Positions 16,597 to 25,078 of a DNA stretch of 64,000 nucleotides are shown here, in pieces (positions within the stretch are counted from its first letter, which is position 1; each line of letters begins with the position of its first letter). Source of the DNA: JACKDX01 sp964640175 (GTDB lineage: Bacteria; Myxococcota_A; Polyangia; Polyangiales; GCA-016699535); the NCBI GenBank assembly GCA_964640175.1, contig CAZXFW010000002.1, positions 316,738-380,737 of the forward strand, written 5' to 3'. A program made the translations under genes and the position numbers. A model generated the notes under the pieces. It saw only the letters and a list, made by a program, of their open reading frames with translations. It made no database searches and was not told the origin of the DNA.

Positions 16597-18534
16597 TTAT
16601 CGCGTTATGGCACGAAGGTAGTAGTGTATACCATATTGAGGTTGCGCAATACGGATAGCAAGCGCATGATCCTCCTTTGGCACCGCAACCATACCCTTGA
16701 AACGGTATTGGGCATCCGTTTGAAGTGCTGCTCCTCCCACACTAATGGTGGCTTCATCGACAGCAGTCCCTGAGACAGCTACTTGGGACAGACCTGCAGC
16801 AATGGCTCCTTCGGGCTCTTTGACGTAGGCAGCCTGCGCAGCGTTATCGAACAGCAACTGCAATGTCGTCACTGACGAACGCTTGTTGGGTTGGCCAAGT
16901 TCAAACCACCACCGGTACATCCCTTCAGTCACTTGACCAGATTCCAACGTGAGCCGCGGTCCTCGTGTCGCAATGCGCTGAGCTTTTCCGCCCCGAGTTG
17001 GCTCAAGCACCAACGTATAATCGCCTGCTCCTTTGTCCATGCCCGGCCAGACAAATGTAAGTTCCGGCAAAAGATTTTGAAACATCACTGTATAATGTCG
17101 GCCATCCGATTCCACTGTGTTTACCGGAGCTCTGCGAGGAAGCTGTTGTGCCCCCGTATCTTTTCGAACCCATAACTGCCCAGAAGCCACCGCATTCCCA
17201 GAAGCGGTACCCCCTTTCACACATCGTACCCGGTAACGGTTGTTACCCGGAATCACCGAAATGATGGCAGCCCCTTTGCCTCGGGAGCTCATGCTAAGCT
17301 TTGCAAACGAATTGGAAAGACTAACCTCTACCGCGCCCTCGTCGGGACACTGCGTGCCAAACCGTATGCGCACAGCGGTAGGTGCTGAGGCATCGTGTAT
17401 CGTGGCTGTCTCCCCTGCAGGCAGTGTCAAATCAGCAAATTTAGGAATAAGATTGATCATCTCAATCACGCCCGTGTGATAAAGCGCAGCCGATTCCCCC
17501 GCACTAAGCGATGCGTGTGCGTCTTTACTAACAATGTCTCCATGGCCGCTGTCTGTATTGATGGTCGATAAACGCTTACCCACATCCACCCGCAGTATCG
17601 AAGGCGCTACGCTGCCCTTGCCTGCAATGGACCCCCCGGGCAAAAGCATTTGAACGTCGCTCTGTTTAGATTCAAATTGGACTTTGCCTCGTCGAACTTG
17701 CAACAAGTGCATATCGTCAGGAACTATGATCACCTGCGCAGCCCCTTGGACCGATGCCGACTCCGAACCACGGCTGACATCCATGGACGCACTTCGGGAA
17801 AGCTCTACTTCTGTTCCTGCAACGACTGTGCTCTGCCCTGGGTTAAGCGGCTCCCAGCGTGCCTCAGGGCTACTTCGAAAACGCGAGCCTTTGCCCTCAA
17901 CACTCACCACAATGCTACGCTCAGCAGGGTTTATTTCCTCTATAGGCCCTGCGTGTTTGGGAGCGCTTCCAACGCCTTCAAGAATCGCCCCACCGATACT
18001 AAGGGTAAGTTTTTCTCCCTGCTTCAGCTCAACAGTGTCTGTGCCCTCTATCGTGACATGGCCAATCATCACTTGTAATCCCATGCTGTCTTTGTTTGAG
18101 GTGATCTGCACACTGGCATTCGGTCGAAGGTATGCCACACCCATATGCGTATTGAACTGAATCGTTTGATCCTTGGAACTTAACGTGACTTCACCCGCCT
18201 GCACGTTAAGTCGATGCTCGCCTTGACCAGGAGCCTTTTCCAAAAACCGAATCACGGTATTTGGGCCAAGCTCGATGCCGCCGTGGCCTAAAAGACTGAT
18301 TTTGGCAGAAGCATGAGAAGACGTACGCACACCATCATTTAAAGCAAACCCTGTGCCCACCTCGGCATGCTTCCACGCATTCTGTTGCTTAGCATAATCC
18401 CGCTCTACGCTGCGTTTTACAGCAACCAATTCCGCTATTTTTTCATCTCCGCACCCGGAACAATCCTCACATCCACCAAGTGCCAGGATGGCCCACACGC
18501 TCAACCACAGCCATCGATACTTGGGTGCATTCAT
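16597..18534 (-). CDS. FecR-domain lipoprotein
   Basis: This is a 645-residue exported protein. ATG 18534 was chosen because it opens a lipoprotein signal peptide with lipobox LGGC (Cys22), and it lies 8 bp after the stop of the upstream gene; an in-frame ATG at 18582 would overlap that gene. Two further cysteines follow closely (C-E-D-C-S-G-C), which is unusual. A FecR-like beta region is seen near residues 75-170 (GGIELGPNTVIRFLE and VQAGEVTLSSKDQTIQFNT), and a second similar stretch around 235-320. The C-terminal third looks like Ig/Fn-type beta domains. FecR domains usually pass signals to ECF sigma factors, but none is present here. The gene sits between a barrel-like outer-membrane protein and a kinase, suggesting one envelope module. 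Confidence 0.8.
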   Translation of the reverse strand: MNAPKYRWLWLSVWAILALGGCEDCSGCGDEKIAELVAVKRSVERDYAKQQNAWKHAEVGTGFALNDGVRTSSHASAKISLLGHGGIELGPNTVIRFLEKAPGQGEHRLNVQAGEVTLSSKDQTIQFNTHMGVAYLRPNASVQITSNKDSMGLQVMIGHVTIEGTDTVELKQGEKLTLSIGGAILEGVGSAPKHAGPIEEINPAERSIVVSVEGKGSRFRSSPEARWEPLNPGQSTVVAGTEVELSRSASMDVSRGSESASVQGAAQVIIVPDDMHLLQVRRGKVQFESKQSDVQMLLPGGSIAGKGSVAPSILRVDVGKRLSTINTDSGHGDIVSKDAHASLSAGESAALYHTGVIEMINLIPKFADLTLPAGETATIHDASAPTAVRIRFGTQCPDEGAVEVSLSNSFAKLSMSSRGKGAAIISVIPGNNRYRVRCVKGGTASGNAVASGQLWVRKDTGAQQLPRRAPVNTVESDGRHYTVMFQNLLPELTFVWPGMDKGAGDYTLVLEPTRGGKAQRIATRGPRLTLESGQVTEGMYRWWFELGQPNKRSSVTTLQLLFDNAAQAAYVKEPEGAIAAGLSQVAVSGTAVDEATISVGGAALQTDAQYRFKGMVAVPKEDHALAIRIAQPQYGIHYYLRAITR

Positions 18535-18541
18535 GAACTGC

Positions 18542-20053
18542 TTACCTGCCTTCTGAAGCCTTGGCTTCCCGCAGATCCACATTCAACACCGTAACGCCAC
18601 GTTCTTGAACCTGTACCCGTCGCTTTTGATTGCGGAACCCAGGCATGGTGATCACCACTTCATAACGTCCTGGAGGCACGTCTGCTTCAAAGCCACCATC
18701 TTCACCTGCACGAAGCTCTACCCCAATGGGTTCAATTCGGACGTTGGCAGCAAGCCCTGAGCCTTTGTAGGAACGGACATATCCACGTATTTGGCCCACA
18801 GGCAATGCACGCTCGAGTGAAACAGTTAACTGTGCTGTTTCTCCCGCTTTGACTTGAGCAGTCTCTTCGCGCGGCTTGTAACCTTCTGCTTCGATAGTCA
18901 CTTTGAGGATTCCTGGCGGTAGCGCGGTAATTTCCCCTTGACCAGTAACGTCTGTTTGCAGCTCGCGCATTTGCTCTGTTTGCTGCCAGCGAACCATGGC
19001 TGCTAACGGATTACCATTCTCGTCTTTGACGTTAACGTTAACTTTACCTAACACAGGCGGAGCAGGCTTGGCTTGGACAACAACAGGAGCCACAGGAGGT
19101 GGCGCTTCTTTCACCTCGGATTTCTCCAGTGGAATCATGTAACTCACCCCAAGCCACGCGGTGAACCGCGGCTCAATGGGAACCAGAGGCGAACCCACCC
19201 CCACTTCTGGCCGAGAACTCACTAACCCTTCTGCCATAAGATGCAACTTTAGAGGAGTGTCTGTGATCGGCTGCCAGCGTGCGCCCGCAGCCACTCGCAA
19301 AGGGGCATTGCCTAACGACGGCGCCCCTGATCCAACCCATGGCTCCCAACTGCCTTCTGCCAATAACTCCACGGTGTCTATTCTGCCCACAATACCCAAA
19401 CCGGTTAACACCGAGTTAAAATCACTGAGACCCAAAGAAAGCCGATCGTTCAAACTAAGTTCATCCGCATCGTCCACAGCGTTGGCAGAGTTATCCCAGC
19501 GGAACCCTGCTTGAGCAGCTAACGTAACCACACCGATGTCGTAGCTGGACATCACGACCCCATCGATCGTGGTGGCATCAAACTCAATGGAGGGAGCCGA
19601 CGCCCCTGGCAACCACACACTCACTTGAGCACCTAAGCTAAACCCTGGAGCAATTTCGGTCCCCGCTCGAATGCGCAACCTCGGATCTCCGACCAGACCA
19701 CTATCGTCACCGCTATCGCTGGAGTGCATATCCCACCGACCATCCAAACTCCCAGCCAATGTAAGCCACGGAATCAAACGTACAGAAGCAGCAAGACGCC
19801 CCGAGAGCCGTTGGTGCGAATCATTGTCGTTTAATACCTCTTCCGTGTAGCCATACCCTGCAGACGCTGCCAATGTCACATTGCGAACTCCGGGAGCGGG
19901 TGTGCCCACGCGCAATAGGCCCGGCAATGCATCTGGCGTTGCGCCCACTGTCTCAGTGGCAACGCGCTCCTCGGCGTTGGCCATATGAGCGACACTGCTA
20001 AGCATCAACCCGCACAGCACACCATACCGCACATGACTTGGAACAGAAGCCAT
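18542..20053 (-). CDS. Outer-membrane beta-barrel-like protein with two carboxypeptidase-regulatory-like repeats
   Basis: This is a 503-residue protein. A Sec signal peptide ends near AHMANA (about residue 27). Residues about 55-310 alternate polar and aromatic or hydrophobic residues as in barrel strands (LTLAGSLDGRWDM, SLGAQVSVWLPG, FTAWLGVSYMIPL). After a Pro/Val-rich linker come two beta-sandwich repeats of the carboxypeptidase regulatory type: one near 335-415 with GNPLAAMVRW and GYKPREETAQVKAGETAQL, another near 418-495 with VPPGRYEVVITMPGFRNQKR. Myxobacterial outer-membrane proteins often carry such tails. It is followed 8 bp later by the FecR-like lipoprotein gene. Function is unknown; a structural or sensory envelope role is likely. 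Confidence 0.75.
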   Translation of the reverse strand: MASVPSHVRYGVLCGLMLSSVAHMANAEERVATETVGATPDALPGLLRVGTPAPGVRNVTLAASAGYGYTEEVLNDNDSHQRLSGRLAASVRLIPWLTLAGSLDGRWDMHSSDSGDDSGLVGDPRLRIRAGTEIAPGFSLGAQVSVWLPGASAPSIEFDATTIDGVVMSSYDIGVVTLAAQAGFRWDNSANAVDDADELSLNDRLSLGLSDFNSVLTGLGIVGRIDTVELLAEGSWEPWVGSGAPSLGNAPLRVAAGARWQPITDTPLKLHLMAEGLVSSRPEVGVGSPLVPIEPRFTAWLGVSYMIPLEKSEVKEAPPPVAPVVVQAKPAPPVLGKVNVNVKDENGNPLAAMVRWQQTEQMRELQTDVTGQGEITALPPGILKVTIEAEGYKPREETAQVKAGETAQLTVSLERALPVGQIRGYVRSYKGSGLAANVRIEPIGVELRAGEDGGFEADVPPGRYEVVITMPGFRNQKRRVQVQERGVTVLNVDLREAKASEGR

Positions 20054-20124
20054 TGGCTCTCTAGTTTACAAGGAAACCTGGAAAAACTGCAATGAAATGG
20101 CTGTCTTTTAGATATCCTTAGGCC

Positions 20125-20577
20125 CTAAAGAGTCGCCGAAGTTCCCAGCATGACGGAAAAAACCTGAGCATCTTCCCCATTATCCGCATAATAGCCCCGC
20201 CGAACCGCCAACGGCTTAAATCCAAGGGCGTGATACAAGGCTTGGGCCGGACCATTGGATACCCGAACTTCGAGGTAGACGTTACTCACCCCTTGCACCT
20301 TGGCTACTTGAATAAAGTGCTCCAAAAGGCGCCTGGCCCACCCTCGACGCTGATGCTCAGGGTGCGTCGCTACGGACACTATCTCAGCGTCTGGCGCAAA
20401 AATTCGTGTGCATAGAAATGCCTGCACCTTTTCATCCTGGGTTAGCACCCAATGGTGTGCATGCGGGTGTGTGAGTTCCGCTTCAAATTGCTTGATAGAC
20501 CATGCATGCGGGAACGTTTGTTGCGCAATCGCATGCACTTCTACGACATCGTGTAAAGCCATCACACGGATGGACAT
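20125..20577 (-). CDS. rimI: RimI ribosomal protein S18 N-alpha-acetyltransferase
   Basis: This 150-residue GNAT-fold enzyme transfers acetyl from acetyl-CoA, in E. coli to the N-terminus of S18. The acetyl-CoA loop is clear (VATHPEHQRRGWARRLLEHF), with the preceding strand EIVSV. The C-terminal GNAT segment is typical of RimI (VYLEVRVSNGPAQALYHALG followed by FKPLAVRRGYY). Length matches the family. It begins 6 bp after the UPF0158 gene stop. RimI and other GNAT proteins are hard to separate, and tsaB/tsaD-type neighbours that would support the call are absent here, but the VRVSN and RRGYY signatures fit RimI well. Confidence 0.88.
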   Translation of the reverse strand: MSIRVMALHDVVEVHAIAQQTFPHAWSIKQFEAELTHPHAHHWVLTQDEKVQAFLCTRIFAPDAEIVSVATHPEHQRRGWARRLLEHFIQVAKVQGVSNVYLEVRVSNGPAQALYHALGFKPLAVRRGYYADNGEDAQVFSVMLGTSATL

Positions 20578-20583
20578 CGCAGC

Positions 20584-21318
20584 TTAGGAACTTTTAACAT
20601 CAATGGATACTGGGATTGCAACTGCTTCGGTATGCTCAGAAACACCTTGCGTTGCATCCTTTAAGCCATCGCTGCTTGACGTGGCCGAATGGCGGTAAAC
20701 TAAAAACTCTAAAAACGCAATTGCTCCTGCCATGTTACGAGATGGCACGCGTTCGACAAGCGCATGAAGCATCCGTCGTGTTGTCTCCGCGCCATGTAGT
20801 CGTAATGATCGTGCCTCGTCTGCGGTTAAGTTAGGCTCGGCATCGGAGCCTTGGACTATCGGCACTTCCCATTTGGGACGACGAACCGCCTCCAAGCCTT
20901 GCGTCTGTAGCCACCCTTCAATGCACACGCGTAGGCGTTCTGAACGAAATACAAACCAGCGCTCTCGTTCTGTTTGAAAATTCATCAAGGCATCTTTAAA
21001 ACGACGGAACGCCCCCTTCCCATCAATCGAAGCATTGAGCCGCGCCTTGAGCTCCACCTCTTCAACGGTCTCGATAAATCTCTCCATCCAACGGTATTGC
21101 TCACGCGAGGACACGGGATCAATGCGTCGATAGTTCATGTCAGCAGCCACCCTCGCGTGAAGCGCAGGGTCCGCCACTCCATCGACAAGCCGTGTCACCT
21201 CACCTGTGGTGACGTGCAAATAGCTATGCACTTCATGTGCATTATTTTCGAAGGCATCTTCCAGAGCCTCCCAGGCAACTTCAACCTTTAGTTTAGCAAT
21301 AGACACAATCACTTCCAA
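20584..21318 (-). CDS. UPF0158 family protein
   Basis: This is a 244-residue soluble protein. The N-terminal half shows the UPF0158 pattern: a helix with LEDAFENN, then YLHVTTGEV describing a short beta hairpin, then charged helices (MERFIETVEEVELKARL, GAFRRFKDAL, ERERWFVFRSERLR). The C-terminal 80 residues are less conserved and end in a Ser/Val-rich tail. No catalytic motif is evident and the family has no established function. It lies between glpK (41 bp upstream) and rimI (6 bp downstream) on the same strand, which gives no clear functional hint. Confidence 0.7.
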   Translation of the reverse strand: MEVIVSIAKLKVEVAWEALEDAFENNAHEVHSYLHVTTGEVTRLVDGVADPALHARVAADMNYRRIDPVSSREQYRWMERFIETVEEVELKARLNASIDGKGAFRRFKDALMNFQTERERWFVFRSERLRVCIEGWLQTQGLEAVRRPKWEVPIVQGSDAEPNLTADEARSLRLHGAETTRRMLHALVERVPSRNMAGAIAFLEFLVYRHSATSSSDGLKDATQGVSEHTEAVAIPVSIDVKSS

Positions 21319-21359
21319 AGTAAGGGAAAAGAGGAGTGTAGCATTGTATCACAGAATGC

Positions 21360-22850
21360 TTAGGCAAGCATCACACGTTCGATCGCTTTTTTCCAGCGTT
21401 TCCGATGCGTCTCCACCTGGGCATCCTCCATCGAAGCATGAAATTCCGTATCGATTCGATGCGTCTGGCGAATTGCTTCAAGCGAAGGGAAAACGCCTGT
21501 GGCTAACCCTGCCAGGTAGGCAGCGCCCAATGCTGTGGTCTCAACGCATGTCGGGCGTTCGATACTGAGACCCAGCATGTCCGCTTGAAACTGCATTAAC
21601 AAAGCACTCATGCTTGCCCCACCATCCACTCGAAGCCGCGTCATGCTCTGGTTGGCTTCCTTTTGCATGGCCTCAGCTAAATCAACAATCTGAAAAGCAA
21701 TCCCTTCAAGTGTTGCCCGTGCGATATGAGCTTTAGACGTGTCCCGTGTCATGCCAGACAACATGCCACGCGCATGCGGATTCCAATAAGGCGCTCCAAG
21801 TCCAGTCAGCGCTGGGACGAACACCACGCCACCTGAGTCTTTGACGGAACGCGCCAAGGCGTCTATCTCCGAAGCCTCCTTAATGAAGCAGAGTCCATCG
21901 CGTAACCATTGCACTGCAGCGCCGGCAATAAAAGCACTGCCTTCCAATGCATAGGTTCTGCGTCCGCGAATCTGCCAAGCTACCGTGGTCAGCATCTTGT
22001 GCTGTGACAGCACTGGGGTTTGTCCGGTGTTGATCAACAAAAATGCGCCTGTGCCGTAGGTGCATTTGGCATCACCCACATCAAAACATGTTTGGCCAAA
22101 TAGGGCCGCTTGCTGATCTCCTGCCATGCCTGCGATTGGAATCCCGTCCTTAAGCCCAGGCACGCCTTGTGTATACGCCACGATTTCTGAGTTCCCACAC
22201 ACCTGAGGCAACATGGTCAAAGGAACACCCAGATGGGCAGCCAGGTCTTCATCCCATTTCCCTTGGTGCAAGTTATATAAAAGCGTACGTGATGCATTGG
22301 TGGCATCCGTCACGTGGTTCTTGCCCCCTGAAAGACAGTGCACCAAAAAGCTATCCATTGTGCCAAATAACACTTCACCTTGCTGGGCACATTCCTTGAG
22401 TCCAGCAATGTTCTCAAGCAGCCATACAATCTTGGTGCCGCTGAAATAGGGATCCAGCAACAAACCCGTACGCTCACGAAACAAAGGTTCCAATCCCTTG
22501 TCTTTGAGAGTTTGACATAGCTCGGCCGTACGCCGATCTTGCCAGACGATTGCAGGATGCACCGGCTGACCTGTACCCCTGTCCCATAACACCGTGGTCT
22601 CACGTTGGTTCGTAATGCCAATGCCTGCGCAGTCCGAAGACGAGACACCCGCCAACACAATCGCCTCTTTCAGCGCATCAAGTACACTTTGCCAAATCTC
22701 CTTCGCATCATGCTCCACCCATCCTGACTGCGGGTAATATTGTGGGAAGTCGTTTCCTGCAGTCGCAAGCACTTCGCCTTGCTGTGAAAGGATTAAAACG
22801 GTTGAGCCTGTTGTGCCCTGATCAATAGCAATAATGTAGCGATAGCTCAT
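21360..22850 (-). CDS. glpK: Glycerol kinase
   Basis: This 496-residue FGGY-family enzyme phosphorylates glycerol to sn-glycerol 3-phosphate with ATP. The N-terminal phosphate loop is typical (IIAIDQGTTGSTVLI), as are GWVEHDAKEIW, TNQRETTVLWD, and the second domain with GDQQAALFGQTCF and KCTYGTGAFLL. The C-terminal FGGY signature region (LRVDGGASMSALLMQFQADM) is intact. Length is typical. No glpF, glpD or glpR is adjacent. It starts 5 bp after the stop of a TPR gene and so is probably read from the same transcript as that gene and the epimerase. Confidence 0.98.
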   Translation of the reverse strand: MSYRYIIAIDQGTTGSTVLILSQQGEVLATAGNDFPQYYPQSGWVEHDAKEIWQSVLDALKEAIVLAGVSSSDCAGIGITNQRETTVLWDRGTGQPVHPAIVWQDRRTAELCQTLKDKGLEPLFRERTGLLLDPYFSGTKIVWLLENIAGLKECAQQGEVLFGTMDSFLVHCLSGGKNHVTDATNASRTLLYNLHQGKWDEDLAAHLGVPLTMLPQVCGNSEIVAYTQGVPGLKDGIPIAGMAGDQQAALFGQTCFDVGDAKCTYGTGAFLLINTGQTPVLSQHKMLTTVAWQIRGRRTYALEGSAFIAGAAVQWLRDGLCFIKEASEIDALARSVKDSGGVVFVPALTGLGAPYWNPHARGMLSGMTRDTSKAHIARATLEGIAFQIVDLAEAMQKEANQSMTRLRVDGGASMSALLMQFQADMLGLSIERPTCVETTALGAAYLAGLATGVFPSLEAIRQTHRIDTEFHASMEDAQVETHRKRWKKAIERVMLA

Positions 22851-22855
22851 TTAAC

Positions 22856-23947
22856 TTAAGCAGGAACTTTTTCTCTGAAGTTGTCAAATGCACTACCCAC
22901 AACGGCATGAACGCGTGATTTGACCTTCTGTAAGTGCTTATTACTTGCCCCTGCCTTTTCTGCTTGTTCTATACACACCATCGCCGCCACATATCTTCCA
23001 CGTTCGGCATAACACTCTGCCAGCGAAACCAAGACACTCGGTTGAGTTTCTCCTTGACGAACCGCACGACGCAAAAGGCCGATAGCCTGTCCATAGTCGC
23101 CCTGTACCATGGATAGCTCGGCTAAGGCTTGAAATAGCTTTCCTTCAATAGGCAGGCCATGCGCCCATTGAATGGCCAATCGAATGATCTCTTGAGACCA
23201 GGCGTGTTGCTCTTGTAACCCAAACGCTCGGCTCAAAAGCCATAGCCCCCGTGCAATGCCTTCCCGTTGCTCTGCACTTAACGCGCTTCCTCCAGGCATC
23301 CGAAACAGGCGCGATAACGGAGCAGGCCATGCACCTAAGAGCTCGATAACTTTTTCATTTTGCTGGTTGTCAAAAGCAACCTGCGCTTCGTCCACCAGAT
23401 CGAGATCAATCGTAAAACTTGGAGCTGACTGTTGGTCTAAGCTCAGCTTCAACGAATGGCATAACGCATCGCGAAACTCTTTGCATGTAAGGTCTTCTCG
23501 AACACCATCCATCTCGATTCGCAACAACGGCGGATTTTTCTTGACCAAAAGCTCTTTGAGCTCCATGCCAAATACAGGCGCCAACAATAAAAAGGGCACA
23601 CCGATATGGCGTTGAATGTCTTCCAAACTGGGAGTCTGCGGAAGCTCAACAACACTGTCTGAAGTGGATACCAACGATGCCACAAGCCTTGCACGAAACT
23701 CTCCCATCGCCATCTGCTGCGTATCGGTCTGCTCTCCAATCACAAACTCGACCAAAGACGCATCCAAAAAATCGCGATCCACCGTCAACGAAGTCACCCG
23801 AACACCACACACGATACACAACGCCACAAACCGTTGGCCCAACAAATCGCCCAGCTGTTGCAACCCAGGATTCGCTGCAAGCGCTCGCGGAAACCAGTCC
23901 TTGGGAAAGGCCGTGTCCAAACGAATGACTTCGGGAAAATCCTCCAT
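22856..23947 (-). CDS. TPR-containing hypothetical protein
   Basis: This is a 363-residue protein without signal or membrane segments. The first 200 residues show two related alpha/beta stretches (about 5-90 and 95-185; FRARLVASL against FRDALCHSL), suggesting an internal duplication. No known domain is recognised there. The last 130 residues contain about three tetratricopeptide units (EGKLFQALAELSMVQGDYGQ, SVLVSLAECYAERGRYVAAM), so a protein-binding role is likely. It lies between the epimerase (20 bp) and glpK (5 bp) and is probably co-transcribed with both. Specific function is unknown. Confidence 0.7.
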   Translation of the reverse strand: MEDFPEVIRLDTAFPKDWFPRALAANPGLQQLGDLLGQRFVALCIVCGVRVTSLTVDRDFLDASLVEFVIGEQTDTQQMAMGEFRARLVASLVSTSDSVVELPQTPSLEDIQRHIGVPFLLLAPVFGMELKELLVKKNPPLLRIEMDGVREDLTCKEFRDALCHSLKLSLDQQSAPSFTIDLDLVDEAQVAFDNQQNEKVIELLGAWPAPLSRLFRMPGGSALSAEQREGIARGLWLLSRAFGLQEQHAWSQEIIRLAIQWAHGLPIEGKLFQALAELSMVQGDYGQAIGLLRRAVRQGETQPSVLVSLAECYAERGRYVAAMVCIEQAEKAGASNKHLQKVKSRVHAVVGSAFDNFREKVPA

Positions 23948-23967
23948 GATTATCGCCAGAGTTTACG

Positions 23968-24921
23968 TCACATTCGGTTGCGATACCATTGTATCGTACG
24001 TAATAGGCCGTCTTCGAGCTCGACCTGTGCCCGAAAACCAAGGAGTTTTTCAGCTTTTCGGGTATCAGGAATCCTTAAGGCCACATCCGCAAAATCCCAA
24101 TCGACAAAACGAATGGAAGACTGACTCCGAGCCAAACTCACCACTGTACGAGCCAGTTGATAAATCGTTACGGTACTCCTTGCATTGCCAATATTAAACG
24201 ATTCTCCCACAGCGTCGTCTTTTTCCAAGGCCAGGAGAATCCCGTCTACAATATCATCAATGTAACACCACGATCGAATTTGATCGCCTTCGTTATGAAT
24301 ATCAATTGGTTCATTCCGAATCGCACGAGTGACAAAGGCATGAATGGCGCCCTCCCCCACTTGGCCAGGTCCATAAATATTAAAAGGTCGGATGGAACAC
24401 GCTGGCACTTTGTATTGTTTCCAATAATTGTGCGCGAGATGTTCCGTAGCCAACTTGGATACAGCATACGTCCACCGAGCCTCTCCAACGGCACCTAAAC
24501 TGGTCACATCTGCTTCTCGTACACGAAATGCATACGTGCCGAACACTTCACTTGTAGAAAAGTCGATGAAACGCAAAAGCTGAGGTTGTTCACGCGCCGC
24601 ACGTAATGCATTGAGCGTTCCCTCCAGCGACACCTCCATGGTAGTGACCGGATTGTTCAGCACGGTATCTACCCCTGCAATGGATGCCATATGCACCACA
24701 TAATGCACACCCTGGGTTGCTTGCCTGACCGCCTGCGCATCACATACATCACCGACCACAAGCTCCAGATTGGGATGTTCGGTTAAGCCAGTTTTAGCCA
24801 AAGCGTTTCGCCTTAAGTTATCGAACACACGTACCGAGTTATGTTCGACTAAACGCTGACATAGGGCTGAGCCAATAAAGCCTGCCCCTCCCGTAATGAG
24901 AATGTGTTTGCCTCGAATCAT
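23968..24921 (-). CDS. NAD-dependent sugar-nucleotide epimerase/dehydratase (extended SDR)
   Basis: This is a 317-residue enzyme. The NAD-binding Rossmann loop GGAGFIGS is at residues 11-18, followed by VFDNLRR. The catalytic triad is visible: Ser/Thr in DFSTSEVFG and YAVSK as the YxxxK motif. The substrate segment SIRPFNIYGPGQ and the late FNIGNARSTVTI strand are typical of UDP-glucose 4-epimerases and dTDP-glucose 4,6-dehydratases. The exact sugar cannot be told. GAGGGG just upstream supports the start. It heads the minus-strand series and diverges from the DUF4015 gene over 157 bp. Surface polysaccharide or lipopolysaccharide precursor synthesis is the likely pathway. Confidence 0.9.
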   Translation of the reverse strand: MIRGKHILITGGAGFIGSALCQRLVEHNSVRVFDNLRRNALAKTGLTEHPNLELVVGDVCDAQAVRQATQGVHYVVHMASIAGVDTVLNNPVTTMEVSLEGTLNALRAAREQPQLLRFIDFSTSEVFGTYAFRVREADVTSLGAVGEARWTYAVSKLATEHLAHNYWKQYKVPACSIRPFNIYGPGQVGEGAIHAFVTRAIRNEPIDIHNEGDQIRSWCYIDDIVDGILLALEKDDAVGESFNIGNARSTVTIYQLARTVVSLARSQSSIRFVDWDFADVALRIPDTRKAEKLLGFRAQVELEDGLLRTIQWYRNRM

Positions 24922-25078
24922 CGTTGTAAAAACCCCTCGTAAGTATCACACAGGAATCACAGTAAACACCAACTCTAGGCGAACAGCCCCACGCCGCCTT
25001 TCACACATCTCACCACATAACCCTCTATAACGACTGGGAAAATTTGACGACCCTCGTTCTGTCCTCAACACTTTCGAG

